Shown here in pieces: positions 1 to 8,200 of a stretch of 13,184 bases of DNA. Both the position numbers and the translations under genes were made by a program. The notes under the pieces are model-generated. The model did not search any database. It was not told where the DNA came from and was given only the letters and a program-made list of their open reading frames with translations. The stretch's first letter is position 1. Every line of letters begins with the position of its first letter. Origin of the DNA: an uncultured Bacilli bacterium (GTDB lineage Bacteria; Bacillota_I; Bacilli_A; RF39; UBA660); assembly GCA_947589165.1 (NCBI GenBank), contig CANQCH010000017.1, positions 1-13,184 on the forward strand, given 5' to 3'.

Positions 1-24
1 TTTTTTTTTTTTTTTTGATAATAT
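1..24 (+). promoter_or_regulatory. Partial promoter of the first Cys-rich protein gene, with poly-T spacer
   Basis: The window opens with 16 consecutive T's (1-16), followed by GA and a -10-like TAATAT (19-24; GATAAT at 17-22 is an overlapping alternative). The -35 element would lie outside the window if spacing is about 17 bp. The predicted start near 31 gives a leader of only about 15 nt, containing the ribosome-binding site AGAGGT (35-40). The same arrangement (T tract, GATA, A-rich, AGAGGT, ATGAAAAGA) recurs upstream of the paralog at 9099, which supports this being a real shared regulatory module. The full tract length is unknown because it touches the window edge. Confidence 0.5.
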
Positions 25-45
25 GGGAAAAAATAGAGGTATATC

Positions 46-1383
46 ATGAAAAGAAAAATAATTATTATATTTCTTTCTATATTATTAATTTTTGCTATAG
101 GAATTATAATTTATCAACAAAAATTATTAAAAGCAAAAGATATTTTGCTATCTAAATATTCAATTCAAGATGATACCTTATTAAGTATGATGATTGAAGA
201 TGAGAATGGCGAATATAAAGAAAGTATAGATAATTCATGGCCAAGCGATGACTATATTTTAAATAAAGATCGAAGTGGATGTGAAAATGGTGGCACATTA
301 GAATATCAAGATAATAATGTTTATGTTAAAGCAAAATCATCGGATCGTTGTTATGTTTACTTTGATATTGATAATATTGGTAACCGTTGTCGTGGTCAAG
401 AACTTGCCAATTGTCTTATAGCCAATAAGTCTTTAGATACTACCTTAATATTTCATGATGGTAAGGCCGATTATGATGGCATGCCCAATAGCAATTTAGA
501 AGCCGGCGATTTAAATTATCGTTATAGTGGCGCAAATCCCCATAACTATGTTTGTTTAGATGAAAACATTAAAAGTAGTGAATGTACGATGGATAATTTA
601 TATCGAATTATTGGTCTCTTTAAAAATAATCAAAATGAGTATGAAATAAAGTTAATTAAAGTAACATACGCTAATAGTAATCAATTGGGTATAACAGGTG
701 CATATGATGCTAATGATAAATATTTTTGGAACAGTTCTAAAGGAACAAGTGAAACAAATAATAATACTAGTAATTGGCGAGAAAGTAATTTAAACATTGT
801 CAATTTAAATGATAAATATTTAAATTATCTTATAATTAATAAAAAAATTAAAAATGATAATATAGTAAATCATCAATGGGTTGTTAGTGGCAATACGTAT
901 TTAAATTTATATTATGAAGGCAATGCGTTAACTAGTTTTAATGCTGAATTGGGAAACGATAAATTACAAGTTAATAGCAATGGTTGTCGTAATTCTAATA
1001 ATGATGAAATTAAATGTACAAGTGAGGATTTAACATTTAATGGTAAAATTGGTTTAATGTATATTTCCGATTATGGCTATGCGGCCTATCCTGAAGCTTG
1101 GGATCAAGCCTTAGGATTACCTACGGGTTATGGTCAAGCTAATATTTTGGCTAATAATTGGTTGCTTAGCAATTTTAGTGAATGGATACTAACAAGGTCG
1201 TCTACAGAAAAAGATTATGCTTGTTTTATTGATGAAAAGGGCATAGTTGGTAGTTTTTTTGTTGCTTCCAAAGAAAAAGATTTTTCTAAATATATTCGTC
1301 CGGTTTTTTATTTAATATCAACAACTAAATTAGCAAGTGGTAGTGGTACATTAAAAAATCCTTATCGCTTAGCCTTGACATAA
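46..1383 (+). CDS. Membrane-anchored Cys-rich extracellular hypothetical protein (paralog A)
   Basis: Function unknown. The 445-residue product starts with MKRK and a single hydrophobic segment (about residues 5-23), so it is predicted to be N-terminally anchored with the rest outside the cell. There is no lipobox Cys and no LPXTG sorting signal. Residues 34-107 form a module shared with the protein at 9099-10415 (SKYSIQDDTL, SMMIE, WPSDDYILN, SGCENGGTLEY, SSDRCYVYF). Paired cysteines (79/102, 115/123, 170/180) are conserved in the paralog and could form disulfides. A second region, LYRIIGLF (185-192) through KIGLMY (334-339), SDYGYAA, EWILTRSS (379-386), IRPVFYL (417-423) and ASGSGTLKNPYR (430-441), resembles the C-type-lectin-like/DUF6273 pattern; this is a tentative inference. 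ATG at 46 is chosen because of AGAGGT 5 nt upstream and an in-frame TGA at 16-18. The gene ends directly before a candidate small-RNA unit. Confidence 0.85.
   Translation: MKRKIIIIFLSILLIFAIGIIIYQQKLLKAKDILLSKYSIQDDTLLSMMIEDENGEYKESIDNSWPSDDYILNKDRSGCENGGTLEYQDNNVYVKAKSSDRCYVYFDIDNIGNRCRGQELANCLIANKSLDTTLIFHDGKADYDGMPNSNLEAGDLNYRYSGANPHNYVCLDENIKSSECTMDNLYRIIGLFKNNQNEYEIKLIKVTYANSNQLGITGAYDANDKYFWNSSKGTSETNNNTSNWRESNLNIVNLNDKYLNYLIINKKIKNDNIVNHQWVVSGNTYLNLYYEGNALTSFNAELGNDKLQVNSNGCRNSNNDEIKCTSEDLTFNGKIGLMYISDYGYAAYPEAWDQALGLPTGYGQANILANNWLLSNFSEWILTRSSTEKDYACFIDEKGIVGSFFVASKEKDFSKYIRPVFYLISTTKLASGSGTLKNPYRLALT
1045..1085 (+). repeat. Best conserved nucleotide block shared by the two paralogs (copy 1)
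   Basis: This 41-nt stretch matches 10104-10144 at 38 positions and encodes KIGLMY followed by SDYGYA in both genes. It is a direct repeat about 9 kb apart, with rpoBC between the copies. Most of the rest of the two genes is diverged in nucleotide sequence, so the pair is old or has been diversified. The block is short but marks where gene conversion between paralogs could occur. Confidence 0.7.
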
Positions 1384-1404
1384 ATTAAAAGACTTTGTTA
1401 TAAT
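1375..1404 (+). promoter_or_regulatory. Strong sigma-A-type promoter at the 3' end of paralog A
   Basis: TTGACA (1375-1380) lies in the last codons of the preceding gene. After an 18-bp spacer comes TATAAT (1399-1404), both hexamers being exact consensus matches. Transcription would begin near 1411. No long reading frame follows before the intrinsic terminator ending at 1511, so this promoter appears to drive a short RNA or a very small ORF. If the terminator is read through, it would feed rpoB as an additional upstream promoter. Confidence 0.65.
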
Positions 1405-1434
1405 AAAAAGGTCTTAAGAAAAGGGGAATAGCCT

Positions 1435-1494
1435 TTGATTAAAAAAAATTATTATAAAATAAATAGAAATAGGAATAAGTTTTTCGAAAATTAA
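1435..1494 (+). CDS. Possible 19-residue basic peptide, TTG start
   Basis: A TTG start at 1435 lies 8 nt after AAAAGGGG and reads 19 codons to TAA at 1492-1494. The peptide is rich in Lys, Asn, Tyr and Arg (begins IKKNYYK after the start). It lies entirely within the candidate short transcript, and its last codons form the terminator's 5' arm and loop. Evidence for translation is weak: a TTG start, AT-driven amino-acid composition and possible sequestration of the ribosome-binding site by CCTTT at 1432-1436. The unit may equally be noncoding. Confidence 0.15.
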   Translation: MIKKNYYKINRNRNKFFEN

Positions 1495-1511
1495 TGAGAA
1501 AAACTTTTTTT
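1477..1511 (+). terminator. Intrinsic terminator upstream of rpoB
   Basis: AAGTTTTTC (1477-1485) pairs with GAAAAACTT (1498-1506) around a 12-nt loop, and a seven-T run (1505-1511) follows. It would terminate the short RNA starting near 1411 and also read-through from paralog A. It ends 12 nt before the rpoB -35 hexamer, so it insulates rpoBC from upstream transcription. Confidence 0.7.
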
Positions 1512-1523
1512 GCTATAAATTTA

Positions 1524-1552
1524 TTGACAAAAATAATTTTCTGCTTTACAAT
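1524..1552 (+). promoter_or_regulatory. rpoB promoter
   Basis: TTGACA (1524-1529), a 17-bp spacer and TACAAT (1547-1552) make a near-consensus sigma-A promoter. Initiation is expected around 1558-1561, giving a leader of about 62-65 nt before the GTG start of rpoB. A terminator sits just upstream, so rpoBC is probably transcribed independently of ribosomal protein genes. Confidence 0.8.
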
Positions 1553-1562
1553 CATAAATTGG

Positions 1563-1593
1563 TGACCTGTTTATAAAACAGGACGAAAAGTCG
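1563..1593 (+). promoter_or_regulatory. Hairpin in the rpoB 5' leader
   Basis: CCTGTTT (1566-1572) pairs perfectly with AAACAGG (1576-1582) across an ATA loop. Beyond an A-A mismatch the stem can extend by G1564-C1584 and a U1563-G1585 wobble. A competing small hairpin, GAC(1582-1584)-GAAAA-GTC(1590-1592), shares its bases. The element starts only a few nucleotides after the predicted transcript start and precedes the ribosome-binding site GGGGTGA (1612-1618). It may stabilise the 5' end or allow translational control. No known riboswitch or leader class is recognised. Confidence 0.4.
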
Positions 1594-1622
1594 ATAAAAA
1601 ATATTGTGTATGGGGTGATAAC

Positions 1623-4600
1623 GTGGCTTATAAGGTAACGAAATTTGGAGACTATCGTAAAAGAAGAAACTTTTCTAAATCAAAAAATGTTTTAGAACTA
1701 AATGACCTTTTGGAAATTCAAAAAAAGAGTTATGAATTGTTCTTAAACGAAGGCATTAAGGAAATCTTTGAAGATTTATTTCCGGTTGAAAGTTTTACGG
1801 GAAATATCTCTTTAGAATTTGGTAATTATTATTTTGAAGAACCAAGATATTCCGTCAAAGAAGCCAAAGAAAGAATGGTTAACTATGCGGCACCATTAAA
1901 GGTTGAAGCACGTCTTTATATTCACGAAACCGGTGAAGTTAAAGAACAAACTATCTTTTTAGGTGATATGCCTTTAATGACTGATGCGGGAACATTTATT
2001 ATAAATGGGGCCGAAAGAGTAATTGTATCGCAATTAGTCAGAAGTCCTAGTGTTTATTTCAAAAGAGAAATAGATAAAAATGGTCGGCATATCATTAGTG
2101 GCGAAATAATTCCGAATAAAGGAACATGGTTAGAGTATGAAACTGATGCTCGGGGTGTTTTATATGTGCGGATTGATCGGACGAGAAAAGTAACCGTTAC
2201 AACTTTACTTCGGGCTTTAGGTTTATCTAGCGATGAAGATATTATTGCTTTATTTGGCGAAAATGAATATATTACAAATACCTTAGAAAAAGATAGTACC
2301 AAAAATACTGATGAAGCTTTAATTGAAATTTATGAAAAATTAAGACCAGGGGAACCGGCAACCTTGGATTCCGCGAAAAACCAATTAATTACGCGGTTCT
2401 TTGATCGTTTCCGTTATGACTTAGCGAAAGTTGGGCGTTATAAATTTAACAAAAAGTTAAATGTTTTAGATCGCCTACTTGGTTGTACTTTAGCGGAACC
2501 AATCGTGGAAGGTAAGAAAACTTTATATCCAGCCGGAACCGTCGTGACCAAAGAAATTTTAGAAGATTTAAGACCTCATTTTGCGGGTGGCTTAAATTTA
2601 GTTGATGCTTTAACTAACGAAGAATTAGATGATTATAAAAAGATTCAAGTTATTAAAGTAGTTGACCCAACTGATGAAAAGAAAACGATTAATTTAATCG
2701 GGGTTGATACTTCCGTTGATGTAAGACGCTTAACTATTCCGGATGTTTATGCTTCATTATCATATTATATTGATTTACATTACAATATTGGTAATGATGA
2801 TGAAATTGATAACTTAGCGAACCGTCGGGTTAGACAAGTTGGGGAATTAATTCAAAATCAATTTAGAACCGGTATGGCGCGGATGGAAAGAGTTATTCGC
2901 GAAAGAATGACGACCCAAGAATTAGAAAACGTTACGCCTAAAACTTTAATTAATATTAGACCGGTAACGGCCGCTTTAAAAGAATTCTTTGGTTCCAGCC
3001 AATTATCCAAATTCATGGATCAAATTAACCCAATAGCCGAATTAACTGATAAAAGACGGTTATCAAGTCTTGGACCTGGTGGTTTATCAAGAGATAGAGC
3101 CGGGATGGAAGTACGGGACGTTAATGCCTCTCACTATGGCCGGATTTGTCCAATTGAATCACCGGAAGGCCAAAACATTGGGCTAATTACTTCTTTAGCT
3201 GGTTATGCGAAAGTTAATGAATATGGATTTATTATGACGCCATATCGCCGAGTTAAAGATGCTGTCGTTACGGATGAAATCGTTTATTTAACCGCCGATG
3301 AAGAACAAGACTATTATATTTCCCAAGCAACAGTTAAATTAGATGAAAATAATAAAATAATTGACGACCAAGTTATCGTTCGCTTAAATGGCGATACGGT
3401 TTATATTGGTCGCGATAAAGTTAATTTTGTCGATGTCGCGCCTAGCCAAGTTGTTGCCGTAACGACTAGTTGTATTCCATTCTTGGAATTCGATGATGCC
3501 AATCGGACTTTGATGGGTGCGAACATGCAACGGCAAGCCGTACCTTTACTACAAGCCGAAGCGCCAATTGTAGGTACAGGTGTAGAATATATCGCCGCGC
3601 GCGATTCTGGTTCCACGATTGTTTGTAAAGCCGATGGCGTAGTTGAATATGCCGATAGCTTACAAATTATTGTGAAAGTTGCTAAGGGTAAAGATACTTA
3701 CCATTTAGCTAATTTTGAACGGAGTAATGCCGCAAGTTGTATTAATCACCATCCTTTAGTTAAGGCGGGAGATAAAGTTCATCGGGGTCAAGTTATTGCC
3801 GATGGTCCATCAACAGATCAAGGCGAACTTGCCTTAGGGAAAAACATGGTTGTTGCTTTCATGACTTTTGAAGGTTATAACTATGAAGATGCCGTTATTT
3901 TAAATGAAAGATTAGTTAAAGATGATGTTTATACATCCTTACATATATCTCACTATGATATTGATTGTCGGGATACTAAATTAGGTCCTGAAGAAATTAC
4001 CCGCGATATTCCTAATGTCGGGGAAGAAGCCCGGAAGAACTTAGATGCCGATGGGATTGTTCGTATCGGTACGGAAGTTAAAGAAGGCGATATCTTAGTT
4101 GGTAAAGTTACACCAAAAGGGGTTCAAGAATTAACAAGTGAAGAAAAATTATTACATGCCATTTTTGGTGAAAAAACCAGAGAAGTTAGAGATACATCTT
4201 TAAGAGTTGAACATGGTGCTGGTGGTATCGTCCACGATGTTAAAGTTTATACGAAAGAAAATTCTGATGAATTAGCTGCTGGGGTATCAAAAGTTATTAG
4301 AGTTTACATTATTCAAAAACGGAAAATTCAAGTTGGGGATAAGATGTCTGGTCGGCATGGTAATAAAGGGGTTATCTCTTTAATCTTACCGGAAGAAGAC
4401 ATGCCTTATCTACCAGATGGTCGTCCAGTTGATGTCATGTTAAACCCATTAGGAGTACCAAGCCGGATGAACATTGGCCAAATCTTAGAACTACACTTAG
4501 GGATGGCTGGTAAAAAATTAGGCGTTCATTATGCCACTCCAGTATTCGATAGTGCCACTTGGGAAGATATTTCCGAAGAAATGAAAGAAGCCGGGATGGA

Positions 4601-5240
4601 ACCAGATGGTAAAGTTGTTTTACATGATGGTCGAACTGGCGAACCATTTGATCACCGAATCAATGTTGGGGTAATGTACATGGTTAAATTACACCACATG
4701 GTTGATGATAAACTTCATGCGAGAGCAACAGGACCTTACTCATTAGTTACCCAACAACCTTTAGGTGGTAAAGCGCAATTTGGTGGCCAAAGATTTGGGG
4801 AAATGGAAGTTTGGGCTTTATATGCTTATGGTGCTAGCCATGTTTTACAAGAAATCTTAACGGTTAAAGCCGATGATATTATTGGCCGGGTTAAAGTATA
4901 CGAATCCTTAGTTAAAGGTAAAGTTATTAACCAAGCCGGTGTACCAGAATCATTTAGAGTTTTAGTTAAAGAATTCCAAGCTTTAGGCTTAGATGTCGAA
5001 GTAGTTAATAATGATGATGAAGTCGTCGAATTTAAAGATATTGAAGAAGACGAAGATGATAATGAAGCCTTCCGTATTGAAGAAGTCGAAATAAATAGTA
5101 ATGAAGAGCTTCCTGAAGTTGAAGAACCAGCTTATGAAGAGCCACCGGAAGAAGACGAAGAAGAGGAAGACGAACCAAGTTTAGATGATTTAGAATTTCC
5201 TGGTGATATCGATGTTGCGGAAATAGAAGATGGGGAGTAG
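1623..5240 (+). CDS. rpoB: DNA-directed RNA polymerase subunit beta
   Basis: RpoB forms, with RpoC, the catalytic core of RNA polymerase. The 1205-residue product is collinear with Firmicutes RpoB (usually about 1180-1200 residues). The N-terminus contains the FIINGAERVIVSQL signature. Residues 457-485 form the rifampicin pocket region, ending in LGPGGLSRDRAGMEVRD. GDKMSGRHGNKG lies at 905-916 and the QQPLGGKAQFGGQRFGEMEV region at 1044-1063. GTG at 1623 is chosen because GGGGTGA (1612-1618) precedes it and the N-terminus aligns with the family. Oddities: Lys463 and Asp476 occupy positions equivalent to E. coli Gln513 and His526, with Ile468 and Ala472 at 518 and 522. The last 79 residues are about half Asp/Glu. 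It is co-transcribed with rpoC 10 nt downstream, and rplL is not adjacent. Confidence 0.98.
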   Translation: MAYKVTKFGDYRKRRNFSKSKNVLELNDLLEIQKKSYELFLNEGIKEIFEDLFPVESFTGNISLEFGNYYFEEPRYSVKEAKERMVNYAAPLKVEARLYIHETGEVKEQTIFLGDMPLMTDAGTFIINGAERVIVSQLVRSPSVYFKREIDKNGRHIISGEIIPNKGTWLEYETDARGVLYVRIDRTRKVTVTTLLRALGLSSDEDIIALFGENEYITNTLEKDSTKNTDEALIEIYEKLRPGEPATLDSAKNQLITRFFDRFRYDLAKVGRYKFNKKLNVLDRLLGCTLAEPIVEGKKTLYPAGTVVTKEILEDLRPHFAGGLNLVDALTNEELDDYKKIQVIKVVDPTDEKKTINLIGVDTSVDVRRLTIPDVYASLSYYIDLHYNIGNDDEIDNLANRRVRQVGELIQNQFRTGMARMERVIRERMTTQELENVTPKTLINIRPVTAALKEFFGSSQLSKFMDQINPIAELTDKRRLSSLGPGGLSRDRAGMEVRDVNASHYGRICPIESPEGQNIGLITSLAGYAKVNEYGFIMTPYRRVKDAVVTDEIVYLTADEEQDYYISQATVKLDENNKIIDDQVIVRLNGDTVYIGRDKVNFVDVAPSQVVAVTTSCIPFLEFDDANRTLMGANMQRQAVPLLQAEAPIVGTGVEYIAARDSGSTIVCKADGVVEYADSLQIIVKVAKGKDTYHLANFERSNAASCINHHPLVKAGDKVHRGQVIADGPSTDQGELALGKNMVVAFMTFEGYNYEDAVILNERLVKDDVYTSLHISHYDIDCRDTKLGPEEITRDIPNVGEEARKNLDADGIVRIGTEVKEGDILVGKVTPKGVQELTSEEKLLHAIFGEKTREVRDTSLRVEHGAGGIVHDVKVYTKENSDELAAGVSKVIRVYIIQKRKIQVGDKMSGRHGNKGVISLILPEEDMPYLPDGRPVDVMLNPLGVPSRMNIGQILELHLGMAGKKLGVHYATPVFDSATWEDISEEMKEAGMEPDGKVVLHDGRTGEPFDHRINVGVMYMVKLHHMVDDKLHARATGPYSLVTQQPLGGKAQFGGQRFGEMEVWALYAYGASHVLQEILTVKADDIIGRVKVYESLVKGKVINQAGVPESFRVLVKEFQALGLDVEVVNNDDEVVEFKDIEEDEDDNEAFRIEEVEINSNEELPEVEEPAYEEPPEEDEEEEDEPSLDDLEFPGDIDVAEIEDGE

Positions 5241-5250
5241 GTGAAAATAG

Positions 5251-8200
5251 ATGATTGATGTTAGTAAATTTAAAGGTTTAAAAATTAGTATAGCTTCCCC
5301 CGAAAAGATTCGTTCCTGGTCTTACGGGGAAGTTAAAAAACCCGAAACAATAAATTATCGGACCCTTAAACCCGAAAGAGATGGGTTATTCTGTGAAAAA
5401 ATCTTTGGGCCAACGAAAGACTTTGAATGTAGTTGTGGGAAATACAAACGGTTAAGATACAAAAATATTGTTTGTGATCGTTGTGGTGTCGAAGTAACTC
5501 GTTCTAAAGTTCGTCGGGAAAGAATGGGGCATATTGAACTAGCGGCTCCTTGTAGTCACATTTGGTTCTTTAAAGGGGTTCCTTCGAAAATGGGCCTTGT
5601 CTTAGACATGTCTCCAAGAGATTTGGAAGAAGTACTATACTTTGTTAGTTATGTTGTTATTGATCCTGGGAAAGCACCACTAGAAAAGAAACAAACTTTA
5701 TCAGATAAAGAATACCGGGCTTATTATGAAAAATATGGCAATACTTTCAAAGTAGGCATGGGTGCCGAAGCTATTAAAGAATTATTAAAAGATATTGATT
5801 TAAAGAAAGAAATCGCGGATTTACGTAAAGAATTAGAAAATACAACAGGGCAAAAACGGATTCGATTAGTTAAACGTTTAGACTGCTTAGTGGCTTTTGA
5901 TGAATCTGGTAATAAACCAGAATGGATGGTTTTAGATGTTTTACCAGTTATTCCACCTGAACTTAGACCAATGATTCAACTTGATGGTGGACGTTTTGCG
6001 ACAAGTGATTTAAACGACTTATATAGAAGAATTATTAACCGGAATAATCGGTTAAAGAAATTATTAGAATTAGGGGCACCAACAATCATTGTCCAAAATG
6101 AAAAAAGAATGCTTCAAGAAGCAGTGGACTCCCTATTTGATAATGGCCGAAGAGGTCGGAGTATTACGGCGGCTAGTAACAGACCATTAAAGAGTTTATC
6201 TAGTATGCTTAAAGGGAAACAAGGTCGTTTCCGCCAAAACTTATTAGGTAAACGGGTCGATTACTCAGGTCGTTCCGTTATCGTTGTTGGACCAAATTTA
6301 AAAATGTATCAATGTGGTTTACCAAAAGAAATGGCAATTGAACTATTTAAACCGCATGTTATTAATGGGATTGTGGAACGCGGCTTAGCCCATAACATTA
6401 AGGGAGCTAAAAAGCTAATCGAAGCCCGGGATGAATCTGTATGGGATATCGTCGAAGATGTTATTACCGAATATCCCGTTCTACTTAATAGAGCACCAAC
6501 TCTTCATAGACTAGGTATTCAAGCTTTTGAACCCGTTTTAGTGGGCGGAAAAGCTATTCGGTTACACCCATTAGTTTGTACGGCTTTTAACGCTGACTTC
6601 GATGGAGACCAAATGGCTGTCCATGTGCCTTTATCCGAAGAAGCTAAAGCCGAAGCTCGAATCTTAATGCTTGGGGCTAATAACATTTTGAACCCTAAAG
6701 ATGGTAAACCAATCGTTACCCCTAGTCAAGATATGGTTTTAGGTAACTGTTATTTAACTATCGAATATGCGGGAGAAGAAAATGAAGGTCATGTCTATAA
6801 AGATACTAATGAAGCTTTAATGGCTTATGAAAGACGGGAAATTACTCTTCATACGCGGATTGCGATTCCAGTTAATTCCTTTAAATATAAATTATTTACG
6901 GAAGAACAAAAGAATAAATATTTAGTAACAACTGTGGGGAAAATTAAATTTAACGAAATTTTACCAGATACTTTCCCTTATGTTAATGAAGGAACTAAAG
7001 AAAATATTGAAGGTATTACCCCTAATAAATATTTCTTAGAAATGGGTTCTAATATTCCGGAAGAAATTAAGAAAATGCCGTTAGTAGAACCATTTATTCA
7101 AAAAACTTTAGGTCAATTAATTGCCCAAGTATTTAAACGTTATAAAACTACGGAAACTTCCGTAATGCTTGATAAATTAAAAGACTTAGGTTTCAAATAT
7201 TCAACGGTGGCTGGCATTACTGTTTCTATTGCTGATGTGGTTAGAAGCGATAAAAAAGAAGAAATTATTGCTAATGCGAAAGTAAAAGTTGATAAAATTA
7301 ATAAACAATATCAACGTGGTTTAATTACTGAACAAGAACGGTATTCATCTGTTATCCAAGTTTGGACAGATGCGACCGATGCGATTAAGGATGAATTAAA
7401 AGCGATTAGTGAAAATAACTACGATAATCCAATATTCATGATGATGAATAGTGGCGCGCGGGGTAAGATTTCGAACTTCACCCAACTTGCTGGGATGCGT
7501 GGTTTAATGGCAAAACCAGATGGGTCAACCGTGGAAATTCCGATTACTTCTTCCTTTATTGAAGGTTTAAGTGTATCTGAATTCTTCTTATCAACCCATG
7601 GTTCTCGTAAAGGTTCAGCCGATACGGCTTTACGGACCGCCGATTCTGGTTATTTAACGAGACGGTTAGTCGATGTGGCCCAAGATATCATTGTTAAAGA
7701 ATATGATTGTGGCGCTGTCCAAGGTGTTACCGTTTATGATTTAATTAATGAAAAAGATGGTTCCGTTATCGAACCACTTGCCGAAAGAATTTTAGGTCGG
7801 TTCGCATCTAAAAGAATCATTAATCCGGAAACCAAAGAAGTTATCTTAGAAGCTGGCGAAATGATTACCGAAAATGTGGTTGCTAAAGTTACGAAAGCCG
7901 GGATTAAAAAGGTCGAAATTCGCGATGTCTTAACTTGCAAATCTAACAATGGGGTTTGTCAAAAATGTTATGGTCGCAACCTTGCTACCGGTAACTTAGT
8001 TGAACAAGGCGAAGCTGTCGGGATTATGGCCGCCCAATCAATTGGTGAACCTGGTACCCAACTTACCATGCGAACTTTCCATACTGGTGGGGTAGCCGGT
8101 GGCGATGATATTACTCAAGGGTTACCAAGAGTTGAAGAATTATTTGAAGCTCGGACACCAAAAGGTAAAGCAACTATTGCCGAAATTTCCGGTAAAGTTA

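Larger units (their letters stand above)
1411..1511 (+). ncRNA. Candidate small RNA or small-ORF transcript of about 100 nt
   Basis: The transcript is bounded by a perfect-consensus promoter (predicted start near 1411) and an intrinsic terminator (hairpin 1477-1506 plus T run to 1511). Near its 5' end, AAAGG (1420-1424) can pair with CCTTT (1432-1436), which would fold the only ribosome-binding-like stretch (AAAAGGGG, 1419-1426) into a hairpin. The middle is A-rich and unstructured. I do not recognise a known RNA family. It could be a regulatory RNA, a messenger for the 19-residue ORF at 1435-1494, or merely a short attenuated leader upstream of rpoB. Confidence 0.4.

Noticed and set aside
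1389..1415. Inverted repeat AAGAC/GTCTT as a terminator of paralog A
   Set aside because: The stem is short with a bulge and no T run follows. It spans the TATAAT hexamer and is better explained as incidental; the terminator at 1477-1511 fits the role.
2054..2302. Minus-strand reading frame of 82 codons within rpoB
   Set aside because: It is fully antisense to a conserved part of rpoB, has no plausible homology or initiation signal, and is a by-product of the coding sequence. The same applies to minus-strand frames at 3401-3616 and 4435-4647.
7734..7949. Minus-strand frame, and plus-strand frame at 8099-8287, within rpoC
   Set aside because: Both overlap essential, conserved RpoC regions in another frame and have no independent coding evidence.
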